Shown: positions 7,445 to 15,575, counted from the first letter of the stretch. The stretch is DNA of 41,559 nt from Syntrophomonas sp. UBA1368 (GCA_002305965.1 DBRM01000048.1:19911-61469); one strand, 5' to 3'. Made by a program: numbers and translations. Notes: generated from the sequence alone by a model not told the origin.

Positions 7445-8587
7445 CTATCTCTCCAATACCAGAACCGTATGGAACTGACCCGCCCCGCCGGTGGTGCTGT
7501 GAACAACGGCGCAGTTTACATCAGCAGCCTGATGTTCACCCGCCTGGCCTTTAAGCTGTAATACCGCTTCGGCTGCTCCATATAGCCCGCCGATCATAAG
7601 CGGACGACCGGTGAGCATGCCGCCGGAAAGGTTCACATTGTATTTGGCCGGACCATTCTCATCAATGAACTGACCGCCTTTTCCTTCAGCACATAAGCCC
7701 AGTCCCTCCAGCCACATAGGCTGCTGATAAGCGTAACAATCCATAAGCTCTACCAGGTCGACTTTCTTTTTAGGCGACTTGATACCCGCCATTTTATAAG
7801 CCTGGGATGCAGCCTTTTTGAGGGCGAGACTGCTGGCAAGGTCGCGATCACCCAGGAAATAACTATCCATACAATTGCCAAAACCGGTGATCCATATGGG
7901 ATTATCCGTGAATTCGTAGGCTCTCTCCTCAGAAGCCAAAAGAAGTCCGACCGCGCCATCTGATACAGGATAGGCATGCAGGGTCCTGATGGGGTCACAA
8001 AGCATAGGGGAAAACATAACATCACCCAGTTCAAGCTGCCGGGTCTCATTGGCATATGGATTCCGGGAAGCCCACCTTCTTGCTCTCACCACTACTTTGG
8101 CCAGTTGTTCTTCAGTTATTTTTGCTTTTTGCATATAGGCCCGGGCTTGCAGTCCGGCAGTATTCAAGTAATCCAAGCCTAAGCACCGACAGTAGAAGGG
8201 ATCATATGCCAGATTGGAATTCATGTAACGGCTTTCAGCCTGGGATTCTTTGCAATGGGCCGGCAAATAGATCACGTCATCATGTCCGGAAAGGATCATG
8301 GCCATGGCATAGCCTATACCATTCAGGCCTTCCTGCGCCATCTTATCCTCGCCCCTGTAGTGGCCTCCGATGGCATCACAGACGCCATTGTCAGAAATCG
8401 TGCGGGCATCGAAAAAATCATCGGAACAAGACACGATGTCATGAACGCCTTTTTCGTCATCAAAAATAAAACCGGTCTGCTTCTGCAGATCTTCCAGAAT
8501 ATCCAGAAGCATGCCCTGAAAGCGCTTATACCAGATATCCGGCTCAATTTTGTGTTGTGCTGCTGCACATATAGCAACTCTCTTCAT
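7445..8587 (-). CDS. Second, divergent thiolase-fold protein lacking the nucleophilic cysteine
   Basis: A 380-residue thiolase-fold protein, much diverged from its neighbour at 6231-7433. The C-terminal thiolase half is recognisable from NVNLSGGMLTGRPLMIGGLYG and the final GGAGQFHTVLVLER. The nucleophile region reads KMAQEGLNGIGYAM, so the catalytic Cys is missing, and the GHP histidine is replaced by GRP. Together with the adjacent Cys-less paralogue it could form a heteromer, each chain possibly using one DUF35 partner: two thiolase-fold and two DUF35 proteins are encoded side by side in this operon. An AAGGAGG site precedes the ATG. The 192-bp gap upstream carries a 20-bp palindrome, so this gene may have an extra control point inside operon A. 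Confidence 0.82.
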   Translation of the reverse strand: MKRVAICAAAQHKIEPDIWYKRFQGMLLDILEDLQKQTGFIFDDEKGVHDIVSCSDDFFDARTISDNGVCDAIGGHYRGEDKMAQEGLNGIGYAMAMILSGHDDVIYLPAHCKESQAESRYMNSNLAYDPFYCRCLGLDYLNTAGLQARAYMQKAKITEEQLAKVVVRARRWASRNPYANETRQLELGDVMFSPMLCDPIRTLHAYPVSDGAVGLLLASEERAYEFTDNPIWITGFGNCMDSYFLGDRDLASSLALKKAASQAYKMAGIKSPKKKVDLVELMDCYAYQQPMWLEGLGLCAEGKGGQFIDENGPAKYNVNLSGGMLTGRPLMIGGLYGAAEAVLQLKGQAGEHQAADVNCAVVHSTTGGAGQFHTVLVLER

Positions 8588-8643
8588 CTATATCTCTGCC
8601 TCCTTCTATGTTATTACTGCAGTCTTTTTCAATATTTTCATGC

Positions 8644-8663
8644 TTATGTCACCTGTGACATAA
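8644..8663. promoter_or_regulatory. 20-bp palindromic operator-like site
   Basis: TTATGTCACCTGTGACATAA is two perfect 9-bp arms around a 2-bp centre, about 57 bp before the start of the thiolase-fold gene at 8587, in the only sizeable internal gap of operon A. The size and symmetry fit a dimeric helix-turn-helix regulator such as a CRP/FNR- or GntR-type protein. Each arm contains a TGACA/TGTCA half-site like those upstream of the sigma-54 promoters. No convincing -24/-12 element follows it. Confidence 0.55.
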
Positions 8664-8779
8664 ACGCACCATGACCACCCCCTAATCTTTTTAAAATCAG
8701 GATTTGGGTTCTTGTGCAGCCAGATCCTAAAGGTCTATACCTGAACGGAAATAATGGTTTTGCAAATGGTTTGGCAAGT

Positions 8780-9946
8780 TTAAAGCGTTAATGATCTGGT
8801 ACCGGTAACCGTGCGGGCGATGATCTCATTTAAGACCTGGTCAGTTCCGGCGCCGACAGCGGCAAGTTTTGCATCCCGGAGTGAACGTTCGATCTTGTAT
8901 TCCCGCATCAATCCATACCCGCCATGGATCTGCATGCCATCAATGGCACTTTCCATACAGGCTTTGCCGGTGAAAGCTTTGTACATGGAAGCTTCCAGCG
9001 GGGCAGGCATGCCCTGGTCTTTCATCCAGGCTGCCCGATAAAGTAAAAGCTTGGAGATCTCGTAATTGACTTTCATCCGCGCCAGCATTTCACGGATCTG
9101 CGAGTATTTCACGATAGGATGACCAAATTGTGTTCTCTGCCCGGCATAGGCTGCGGCCAGATCGACATTATAGCCCATCATGCCGGTCCAGGCGGCGCTA
9201 AGTATGGATCTTTCGTATTCAAGGTTCATTGCTCCAACTTTTATGAAACCATCGCCTTCTTCCAGCAGACGGTTTTCAACCGGAACGATGCAGTTATCGA
9301 AAATCAATTCTGAAGTTTCGGAACCCCGCTGCCCAACTTTATCCAGCTTTCGGCCGACACTATATCCGGGGAAATCTTTCTCCACGATGAAGGCAGATAT
9401 TCCACGGGCTCCCTTGCTTTTGTCAGTAGCTGCGATAACGATGGCCAAATCAGCAATCGGTCCGTTGGTAATGAACATTTTGGTACCGTTGATAACATAA
9501 TGATCGCCCTGGCGAACGGCGGTGCATTGAAGGTTGACTGCATCGGAGCCAATATTGGGTTCAGTGAGAGCGAAACAGGTGATACACTCACCGGTAGCGA
9601 TTTTTGGCAGGTACTTTTGCTTCTGCTGTTCATTACCACATAAAATTATGGGAACGGTACCAATCGAAAGATGCACGCCCCAGGCTAAGGCACTGCCGGT
9701 ATCTGCTCCGGCATGGCCGGCGGCTTCCATCATCACCGCGGTATCAAGCACTCCCAATCCTGAACCGCCATATTTTTCAGGTATCAACAATCCGCACCAT
9801 CCCAACTGGCGGAATCTATCCCAAAGCCACCAGGGAAAACAGTCACTGTCATCAATTTCTACCGTGCGCGGTTCCCATTCATTCCTGGTGAATTTAAAAA
9901 CTGTATCGTGAAGCATTTTCTGCTCTTCTGTGAGGTTGAAATCCAT
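8780..9946 (-). CDS. Acyl-CoA dehydrogenase, first gene of operon A, isovaleryl-type base
   Basis: A 388-residue acyl-CoA dehydrogenase starting MDFNLTEEQK. The ATG at 9946 is chosen because AGGAGGAGGT lies 6 bases upstream; an in-frame ATG 11 codons earlier lacks such a site. FAD/substrate motifs CFALTEPNIGSDA (124-136) and GTKMFITNG (154-162) are intact. The medium-chain-type Glu position reads VGAGT (364-368), while E245 in EYERS occupies the helix-G position used by isovaleryl-CoA dehydrogenase. It resembles the enzyme at 11687-12838 more than the long one at 20818. It follows sigma-54 promoter A at 10028-10043 with a leader of roughly 70 nt. It would introduce the 2,3-double bond in the CoA substrate handled by the rest of the operon. 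Confidence 0.93.
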   Translation of the reverse strand: MDFNLTEEQKMLHDTVFKFTRNEWEPRTVEIDDSDCFPWWLWDRFRQLGWCGLLIPEKYGGSGLGVLDTAVMMEAAGHAGADTGSALAWGVHLSIGTVPIILCGNEQQKQKYLPKIATGECITCFALTEPNIGSDAVNLQCTAVRQGDHYVINGTKMFITNGPIADLAIVIAATDKSKGARGISAFIVEKDFPGYSVGRKLDKVGQRGSETSELIFDNCIVPVENRLLEEGDGFIKVGAMNLEYERSILSAAWTGMMGYNVDLAAAYAGQRTQFGHPIVKYSQIREMLARMKVNYEISKLLLYRAAWMKDQGMPAPLEASMYKAFTGKACMESAIDGMQIHGGYGLMREYKIERSLRDAKLAAVGAGTDQVLNEIIARTVTGTRSLTL

Positions 9947-10027
9947 ATCTGTACCTCCTCCTGATCTGGTTAATGACATTGCAGTCAGCGGATGATTATG
10001 TTTTTGCCTCCTTTCCTGTTTTACTTA

Positions 10028-10043
10028 CGCAAGCATTATGCCA
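10028..10043 (-). promoter_or_regulatory. Sigma-54 promoter A (-24/-12)
   Basis: On the minus strand TGGCATAATGCTTGCG matches the sigma-54 consensus (TGGCAC-N5-TTGC) with exact GG-N10-GC spacing. It lies 82 bp before the start of the acyl-CoA dehydrogenase at 9946. The TGACA cluster at 10164-10197 sits 121-154 bp upstream, the normal place for an enhancer-binding protein. Confidence 0.82.
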
Positions 10044-10163
10044 ATAGGTAAAAGCGCTACATATCCGGAACTACAGGATAAATTTCAAACTGGCAGCTAT
10101 TTCATTGACAAAAATGGCAACAAAAAAGGCCATCCGGCGTTCAAATACTGCTCCTGCGGAAAG

Positions 10164-10197
10164 TGACACATTTGACAGCGTTGTGACATGGATGACA
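10164..10197. promoter_or_regulatory. Upstream activator site A: four phased TGACA repeats
   Basis: TGACA occurs at 10164, 10173, 10184 and 10193. The steps of 9, 11 and 9 bp place the boxes on roughly the same face of the helix, as two pairs 20 bp apart. Similar boxes stand at the same distance from sigma-54 promoters B, C and D. Binding of the regulator encoded next to the histidine kinase is an inference. Confidence 0.65.
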
Positions 10198-10217
10198 TGA
10201 GCCAGAAAAGAAAACCG

Positions 10218-10251
10218 GCAGGAAACAAAAAGCCGTTTTTTTGTTTCCTGC
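10218..10251 (-). terminator. Perfect 14-bp inverted repeat closing operon B
   Basis: The arms GCAGGAAACAAAAA and its exact complement enclose a 6-nt loop, 53 bp after the CoA-transferase stop codon at 10304 on the minus strand. Its position between operon B and the control region of operon A fits a transcription terminator. The base of the stem is not followed by a clean T-run on either strand, so the mechanism is uncertain. Confidence 0.55.
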
Positions 10252-10303
10252 TCGCGGGAAGGTTTTATTTATGAATTAACGAAGTTCAAGCTGATCAGAA
10301 TTT

Positions 10304-11647
10304 CTAAACCGGAAGCTTTCTTGCTTCGAATTTCAGCCAGTCCCTGAAGTCCGGGTGGGCGAGGTTGATCAGTTTTTTGATCCTTTCCTGCAGGGGGCTG
10401 TTTTTCAGGTTGGCAATGCCATATTCGGTAACGATATATTGAACGTCTGCTCTTCCTACTGAAACAATATTTTTTAGAGTGGGTACGATTTTTGATTGTA
10501 GTTTGCCTTCCTTGTCAGTATAGGTGGAATAAGTGCAGATAAACGCTTTACCTCCGTTGGACATGGCACTGGCGCGGACAAAATCCAGCTGACCGCCGAT
10601 GCCGGTATATTGACGGTAAGCCATGGATTCGGAGGCGCATTGACCGGAAAGATCAACTTCCACGGTGGTATTGATGGACATTAATTTATCATTTAAACAG
10701 GCTACTCTTGGATGATTGACTAATTCAGTGCCGCACATGTAAATCAGGGGATTTTCATCGATAAAGTCATATAACTTCTGGGACCCAAATACGAAGGTCG
10801 CTACCCATTTATCAGGCATATAGGTCTTACCCCGGGAGGTGATGACCCCCTGGTAATACAAATCCCGGTAACTGTCGCAGAGCATTTCGGAATGCACGCT
10901 CAAGTCTTTTTTATCACCCAGGAATTTGGCTACCGCATTGGGTATACCGCCGATACCCAACTGAATACAGGAACCATCCGGAATATATTCGGCAATATAC
11001 CGGCCGATCGCCTCATCTTCCTGGGATATGGGGATCTCAGGCAAAGCGAAAAGAGGCACATGGTTTTCTACCACTGCATCCACCTGACTGATATGCACAT
11101 GGTTGTTGCCGTAGGTGCGGGGCATATGCTCGTTTACTTCCACAAACAATTTATGGGGGTACTTCTGTGTGGCTACCGCATAGGAGTGATCCGGATCGGT
11201 TCCGGTGCTGAAAAATCCATGTTCATCCATGGGTGAGACACAATGCATGGAGACATTGATCTTATGATACTCAGTTTGCCGGCCATATAAAGAAACGTCT
11301 TCTTCAACGATCAAACGGGAGGAATCAGAAAAACGCATGGGAACGAAATCCGTAATTCCGCTGTTGATCGCCCAGCGGTTAAGCGGTGTGACGTAACTGG
11401 TGCCGCCAATCAACTTGCTCTGAATATCGGGAGCGATTATATCAAAGCAGCGCACGTTTAAGGCATCGATATAGAGAATATCTTTCAGTTCGTCTGCTTT
11501 GATCTTTTTAGCCAAGGCTGAAATCAATCCGGGTGGAAGACCATTGCCCAGCGGGCTGATCACTTTGTCGCCGTCAACGATGAAGTTCTCGATTACATCA
11601 TCAGGGTTCATCAGCTTTTGTTTATACATTTCCTGCCAACGGTTCAT
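10304..11647 (-). CDS. Acetyl-CoA hydrolase/transferase family CoA-transferase (full length)
   Basis: A 447-residue CoA-transferase of the 4-hydroxybutyrate CoA-transferase/acetyl-CoA hydrolase family. The block KKDLSVHSEM carries the likely thioester-forming Glu at 254. The conserved VSPMDEHGFFSTG and the C-terminal VQYIVTEYGIANL segments are in place. Unlike the paralogue at 2392 it keeps the segment containing GITDFVPMRFSD (about 97-108). It would activate a carboxylic acid with CoA taken from acetyl-CoA or another ester, or release the end product. It is the second gene of operon B, 39 bp after an acyl-CoA dehydrogenase, with AAGGAGG before its ATG. Three such paralogues in the window suggest several acids, or both ends of one pathway, are served. 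Substrate cannot be read from sequence. Confidence 0.92.
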   Translation of the reverse strand: MNRWQEMYKQKLMNPDDVIENFIVDGDKVISPLGNGLPPGLISALAKKIKADELKDILYIDALNVRCFDIIAPDIQSKLIGGTSYVTPLNRWAINSGITDFVPMRFSDSSRLIVEEDVSLYGRQTEYHKINVSMHCVSPMDEHGFFSTGTDPDHSYAVATQKYPHKLFVEVNEHMPRTYGNNHVHISQVDAVVENHVPLFALPEIPISQEDEAIGRYIAEYIPDGSCIQLGIGGIPNAVAKFLGDKKDLSVHSEMLCDSYRDLYYQGVITSRGKTYMPDKWVATFVFGSQKLYDFIDENPLIYMCGTELVNHPRVACLNDKLMSINTTVEVDLSGQCASESMAYRQYTGIGGQLDFVRASAMSNGGKAFICTYSTYTDKEGKLQSKIVPTLKNIVSVGRADVQYIVTEYGIANLKNSPLQERIKKLINLAHPDFRDWLKFEARKLPV

Positions 11648-11686
11648 ACCTCTCCCTCCTTATTATTCTGGGGATTTCTCCGGTCT

Positions 11687-12838
11687 TTACTTTAGAAGCA
11701 GCTGTGCAGCAATGTTTTTATTAACCTCACTGGTGCCTCCGCCTATGGAAGCAAGTTTCCAATCCCGGAAAAATCTTTCCACGGGATACTCCTTCATTAA
11801 GCCGTACCCGCCATGGATCTGGACTGCTTCGTCGGCAATAAATCCAACCAGTTTGGCCAGGAAAAATTTACTCAGGGAAGTTTCCTTTATACAGGGAAGA
11901 TTATGATCGATCATCCAGGCCTGACGGTATACCAAAAGCTTGGCGGCTTCGATACACGCTGCCATCTCCGCCAGTTTATGCTGTATTGCCTGGAAACTGG
12001 CGATAGGACGGCCAAATTGCTCCCGCTCCTTGGCATACTTGATACATTGCTCAAGATTGTATTCGATACCCCCTAGAAATGGTGCTGCCAGGATGGTTCT
12101 TTCCCAGTTGACACCGGAGAATGCCACGCCTTTCATACCCATACCAACGGGCCCCAGGACATTTTCCACCGGTACCTCACAATTTTCGAAAACCAATTCT
12201 GAAGTTGGGGAAGCACGCATGCCCATTTTGTCAAGTTTCTGACCGGCATACCATCCCGGCATGCTGCGGTCTACGATAAAAGCTGTGCAGCCGCTGGCTC
12301 CCTTCTTTTCCGGATCCGTTCTGGCAATTACTACCGCAACTTCACAAATGGGGCCATTGGTAATAAACATCTTGGTGCCGTTTAAAATATATTTGTCTCC
12401 TTTTAGGGTTGCGCGGGTAGTCAGGGAACTGGCATCACTGCCTGAACCCGGCTCAGTCAGCGCCATGGCGCCAATCCACTCACCACTGGCCATTTTAGGC
12501 AAATACTTTTCTTTTTGCTCCTCAGTGCCCCAGGTCTGAATATTTAATGAGGCGATGACCATATGCGATGCCCAGGAAAGACAGGTTCCCTGATCTGCTC
12601 CCCCCCGTCCCGCTGCCTGCATTGCCAGTACGCTTCCCACTGCCCCCAGATTGCTTCCCCCGTATTTTTCCTCCAGCAACAGTCCGCAGTATCCCAATTG
12701 CCCCATCTTTCTCCATAACTCCATGGGGAATTCTGATTTTTCGTCCAGTTCACGGGCCAGGGGCGCCATTTCATTGCGGGCAAATTTTTCTATACTGGCT
12801 TCGATAGCAAGGTGCTCCTCACTTTTGTTAAAATCCAT
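11687..12838 (-). CDS. Acyl-CoA dehydrogenase, first gene of operon B, isovaleryl-type base
   Basis: A 383-residue acyl-CoA dehydrogenase. MALTEPGSGSDA (125-136) and GTKMFITNG (154-162) mark the flavin and substrate site, and IHGGYGLMKEYPVERFFRD the C-terminal domain. The medium-chain base position is IGGGT (365-369) without Glu; E246 in NWERT is the likely base, as in isovaleryl-CoA dehydrogenase. The start is secure: AAAGGAGGAGG stands just upstream of the ATG. It is transcribed from sigma-54 promoter B at 12922-12937 and followed by a CoA-transferase, so operon B looks like a minimal activate-and-oxidise pair. With the enzymes at 3657 and 8780 it forms a set of three similar paralogues, each in a slightly different context. 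Confidence 0.93.
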   Translation of the reverse strand: MDFNKSEEHLAIEASIEKFARNEMAPLARELDEKSEFPMELWRKMGQLGYCGLLLEEKYGGSNLGAVGSVLAMQAAGRGGADQGTCLSWASHMVIASLNIQTWGTEEQKEKYLPKMASGEWIGAMALTEPGSGSDASSLTTRATLKGDKYILNGTKMFITNGPICEVAVVIARTDPEKKGASGCTAFIVDRSMPGWYAGQKLDKMGMRASPTSELVFENCEVPVENVLGPVGMGMKGVAFSGVNWERTILAAPFLGGIEYNLEQCIKYAKEREQFGRPIASFQAIQHKLAEMAACIEAAKLLVYRQAWMIDHNLPCIKETSLSKFFLAKLVGFIADEAVQIHGGYGLMKEYPVERFFRDWKLASIGGGTSEVNKNIAAQLLLK

Positions 12839-12921
12839 TTATTCTCCTCCTCCTTTGCCTTTGTTCTAAGGGTGTCTTGCGCTTCTTCTTCCACCTCCCA
12901 ACTTTATTCAGCTTCATTAAG

Positions 12922-12937
12922 AGCAAGTAGCATGCCA
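12922..12937 (-). promoter_or_regulatory. Sigma-54 promoter B (-24/-12)
   Basis: On the minus strand TGGCATGCTACTTGCT fits TGGCAC-N5-TTGCW with exact GG-N10-GC spacing, 84 bp before the acyl-CoA dehydrogenase start at 12838. It has the same TGGCAT -24 box as promoters A, C and D. Confidence 0.82.
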
Positions 12938-13063
12938 GAAGCAAAGAACCCGTTATATTGGCCATTCTGGCATATCAACTGAGCCGAGGGGGCGGCTGTT
13001 TCGCCAGGAAAGTCACCTGAAAGTGCAGTTGGCATGGATAATGGCGAAGGCAAAGGGATACCA

Positions 13064-13101
13064 GACATGACATCAATGGCCTGATCATGTCGGCTGTGAC
13101 A
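13064..13101. promoter_or_regulatory. Upstream activator site B: TGACA boxes and a GACATGA/TCATGTC inverted repeat
   Basis: TGACA occurs at 13068 and 13097, and GACATGA (13064-13070) is repeated in inverse orientation as TCATGTC (13085-13091). The block lies 127-164 bp upstream of promoter B, matching the placement of sites A, C and D, although the box arrangement is less regular. A related GACATGAC and TGATCATG pair is seen at 23045-23068 on the opposite strand. Confidence 0.5.
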
Positions 13102-13128
13102 GGGGAATGAAAGGCTAAAGACAGCATG

Positions 13129-13156
13129 AAAAGGTTAAGACGGTTCTTAACCTTTT
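13129..13156. repeat. Perfect 11-bp inverted repeat beside the operon C terminator
   Basis: AAAAGGTTAAG and CTTAACCTTTT surround a 6-nt loop. The element is A/T-rich and symmetrical, so it could fold on either strand. It stands between the operon C terminator and upstream activator site B. It may be a back-up terminator or a protein-binding site. Confidence 0.5.
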
Positions 13157-13164
13157 AGTTTGCT

Positions 13165-13204
13165 AAAAAGCGCTGCGGATCCAAAGTTTGATCAGCAGCG
13201 CTTT
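13165..13204 (-). terminator. Rho-independent terminator of operon C
   Basis: On the minus strand AAAGCGCTGC pairs perfectly with GCAGCGCTTT, and the right arm runs into TTTTT, 28 bp after the stop codon of the beta-keto acid cleavage gene. It separates operon C from the control region of operon B. Confidence 0.8.
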
Positions 13205-13231
13205 ATTTGCAGTTATTATGAGACCAGCCTT

Positions 13232-14146
13232 TTATTTGTTCAAGCTCAGTATTTCACGGGCTTCATCTGGAGTAGCAGGTTTTAAGTCGAATTCGCCCAT
13301 GATCCTGGCGATTTTGGTGACCAGTTCAGCGTTGTTTTTAGCCAGCTTGTTTTTGCCTACATAGAGGTTATCTTCCATACCTACGCGCACATTGCCATCC
13401 AACAGCAGCGACATGGTGCACATGGGGAATTGCTGGCGTCCTGCGCCTACTACCGACCATTTGTAATTACTGGGTCCCAGGACCCGGTCGGCAGTGTTTT
13501 TCAAGGTTATCAAATCATAAGGGGTACTCATGATTCCTCCCAGGATACCGGTGACAAACTGAAGGTAGACCGGAGGTTTGATAAATCCTTTTTGCATCAG
13601 GAATGCACAATTGTACAGATGCCCTACATCATAACATTCCAGCTCGGGCTTGGTGCCATTTTCGTTCATGATGGTAGTCATTTTCATCAGGTCGGTGAAG
13701 GAATTCTGGAAAATATAGCCCTTGGTCATCTCCAGCAGGACAGGCTCCCAGGGGTACTTGAATTCTTTGTATTTTTCAGCGATGGCAAAGATCCCCCAGT
13801 TGATGGAACCCAGGTTACAGGATGCCAGTTCCGGCTTAAAAGCCGGAACAACCGAGACCCTTTCCTCCACGGTCATTCCTGCTCCTCCGCCGGTAGTCAG
13901 GCAAATAATCAGGTCTTTATTTTTCTCCCTGATGCGGCCAATAATTTCTTCAAATAATTTGGGATCGGAGGAAGGCATGCCGTTCTCGGGGTTACGGGCA
14001 TGAATATGCACCACGGCTGCGCCTGCTTTTGCCGCCCCCAGAGCATTGTCGGCAATTTGCTCAGGGGTGATGGGAAGATAATCTGACATGGTAGGGATAT
14101 GGACTGATCCGGTTATCGCACAGGTGATTATACGTTTGTTTTTCAT
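13232..14146 (-). CDS. Beta-keto acid cleavage enzyme (BKACE, Kce-like, DUF849)
   Basis: A 304-residue TIM-barrel protein of the BKACE family, whose founding member Kce cleaves 3-keto-5-aminohexanoate with acetyl-CoA into acetoacetate and an acyl-CoA in lysine fermentation. Zinc ligands H47 and H49 (VVHIHAR) and E258 are present, and R254 and D259 in NVRVGMED match Kce R226 and D231, so the core chemistry looks intact. The position of Kce E14 (TGAE) reads TGSV here. It is the last gene of operon C after a MaoC hydratase and a two-subunit CoA-transferase. Acetoacetate released by a Kce-type reaction could be taken by that transferase. No lysine aminomutase or 3,5-diaminohexanoate dehydrogenase genes are nearby, so lysine is not the obvious substrate. 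Confidence 0.88.
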   Translation of the reverse strand: MKNKRIITCAITGSVHIPTMSDYLPITPEQIADNALGAAKAGAAVVHIHARNPENGMPSSDPKLFEEIIGRIREKNKDLIICLTTGGGAGMTVEERVSVVPAFKPELASCNLGSINWGIFAIAEKYKEFKYPWEPVLLEMTKGYIFQNSFTDLMKMTTIMNENGTKPELECYDVGHLYNCAFLMQKGFIKPPVYLQFVTGILGGIMSTPYDLITLKNTADRVLGPSNYKWSVVGAGRQQFPMCTMSLLLDGNVRVGMEDNLYVGKNKLAKNNAELVTKIARIMGEFDLKPATPDEAREILSLNK

Positions 14147-14226
14147 TATTCATCAACCTTTCTTAACTTTTTTTATTTGGAGAATACAACTCACCAAAGG
14201 GTTTCGATGTATTGAATGGCTGGTAT

Positions 14227-14865
14227 TCAGCCTCTTAATTCCTCGGGGATGATCAGATCTGCTTCTGTAGACTGTAGAATATCTTCAAGACTGCTGCCCG
14301 GTTGAATCTCCCTTAAAATCAGACCTTGCTCAGTAGCCTCAATGACAGCTTTCTCGGTTACTATAAGATCCACCTGATTGGCTGCCGTAAGGGGCAAAGT
14401 GCACTGCTTCAGGATTTTGGGCGAGCCATCCTTGGCACAATGTTCCATGGCAATGATCACTCTTTTGGCTCCTACGACCAGGTCCATTGCCCCTCCCATA
14501 CCCGGAACCATTTTGCCAGGGATCATCCAACTGGCCAGGTTGCGGTTCTGATCCACTTCCAAAGCACCCAGTACAGTAGCATCCACATGCCCGCCGCGGA
14601 TGATGCCGAAGGAAGTGGCACTGTCAAAGAAACAGCCTCCCGGCAGAATGGTGACTTTTTTACCGCCCGCATCGCATATATAGGGATCTGCCTCTCCGTT
14701 GGGGGCAGGGGGGCCCATATTCAGCATGCCATTTTCCGATTGCAGCGTTATACCTTCAGGTAAGTATTTGGTTACCAGGGTGGGCAGACCGATGCCCAAG
14801 TTTACTACCGAACCGGGTTTCAGTTCTTGAGCTACGCGGGTCACGATCAATTCTCTGCTGTCCAT
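14227..14865 (-). CDS. CoA-transferase beta subunit (AtoA/CtfB-like)
   Basis: A 212-residue beta subunit of a family I two-subunit 3-oxoacid/acetate CoA-transferase. The catalytic glutamate lies in LQSENGMLNMGP as E44, inside the SENG motif. The later glycine-rich GMGGAMDLVVGAKR segment is also typical. It forms the enzyme with the alpha subunit encoded immediately upstream (stop 5 bp before this ATG), and the start region GGTGATTTAAATG implies coupled translation. Typical reactions move CoA between acetyl- or acyl-CoA and acetoacetate or another acid. With the beta-keto acid cleavage enzyme downstream, a role in recycling acetoacetate or activating the keto acid is plausible. The sequence does not separate AtoDA, CtfAB and related types. 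Confidence 0.93.
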   Translation of the reverse strand: MDSRELIVTRVAQELKPGSVVNLGIGLPTLVTKYLPEGITLQSENGMLNMGPPAPNGEADPYICDAGGKKVTILPGGCFFDSATSFGIIRGGHVDATVLGALEVDQNRNLASWMIPGKMVPGMGGAMDLVVGAKRVIIAMEHCAKDGSPKILKQCTLPLTAANQVDLIVTEKAVIEATEQGLILREIQPGSSLEDILQSTEADLIIPEELRG

Positions 14866-14870
14866 TTAAA

Positions 14871-15524
14871 TCACCACGCTTTCTTGACCAGGTAGTCTAC
14901 TACGATTCCGGGAGTATGGATACTGTCAGGGGGCAGGAAACTGTCTTCCAGGATTTCATCTACCTCGGCTATGACTGTGTTGGCAGCCATAGCCATGACA
15001 GGATTGAAATTATACATGGTTCCGTGATACATAAGGTTTCCGGCTTTATCGCCTACTTTGGCATGGAGCAGAGCATAATCGGCCTTGATGGGCAGTTCCA
15101 GCAAATAGGGAACGCCTTCAATTTCGATAGTCTTTTTACCTTCCTCCACGACCGTGCCAAAACCGGTGGGGGTCAGAACGCCTCCCAGCCCATAACCGCC
15201 AGCACGAATACGTTCTGCCAAAGTTCCCTGGGGCATCAGCGTGACTTTTATTTCACCAGCGTTCATCTGCCTGCCGGTTTCGGGGTTGGTTCCGATATGT
15301 GAGGCCATCAGTTCTGTAATCCGATGATCAACAATTAATTTGCCAATCCCTATTCCAATGAAACCGGTGTCATTACAGATAACAGTCAAATCACCGGTAC
15401 CCTGTTCAATCAAAGTATCGACCAGATTTTCCGGGGTGCCGACCGCCATAAAGCCTCCGATCATAACGGTATCACCGTTTTTTATCTGCTTGATGGCGGT
15501 AGCAGCGTCAGTAATTTTCGGCAT
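14871..15524 (-). CDS. CoA-transferase alpha subunit (AtoD/CtfA-like)
   Basis: A 217-residue alpha subunit with the CoA-transferase signature GDTVMIGGFMAVGTPE (17-32) and the later GGVLTPTGFGT and ADYALLHAKVGDKAGNLMYHG blocks, full length for this subunit. It binds CoA while the beta subunit supplies the catalytic Glu. GGGAGGAGAG precedes the ATG. It is the second gene of operon C, 51 bp after the MaoC-like gene, and is directly followed by its beta subunit. In E. coli the homologous atoDAEB operon is controlled by the kinase-regulator pair AtoSC and sigma-54, which makes the sigma-54 promoter in front of this operon noteworthy. Confidence 0.93.
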   Translation of the reverse strand: MPKITDAATAIKQIKNGDTVMIGGFMAVGTPENLVDTLIEQGTGDLTVICNDTGFIGIGIGKLIVDHRITELMASHIGTNPETGRQMNAGEIKVTLMPQGTLAERIRAGGYGLGGVLTPTGFGTVVEEGKKTIEIEGVPYLLELPIKADYALLHAKVGDKAGNLMYHGTMYNFNPVMAMAANTVIAEVDEILEDSFLPPDSIHTPGIVVDYLVKKAW

Positions 15525-15575
15525 TTTTCTCTCCTCCCTGCAAACATGTTTCCGGCTCGATCTTCCATAAGAAAC

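Noticed and set aside
8771..8786. Plus-strand word TGGCAAGTTTAAAGCG resembling a -24/-12 element
   Set aside because: The -12 box is AAGC instead of TTGC and no plus-strand gene follows; it lies at the 3' end of a minus-strand gene.
9947..9979. Longer N-terminus for the operon A acyl-CoA dehydrogenase
   Set aside because: The extra 11 residues include the translated ribosome-binding site AGGAGGAGG; the ATG at 9946 has ideal spacing.
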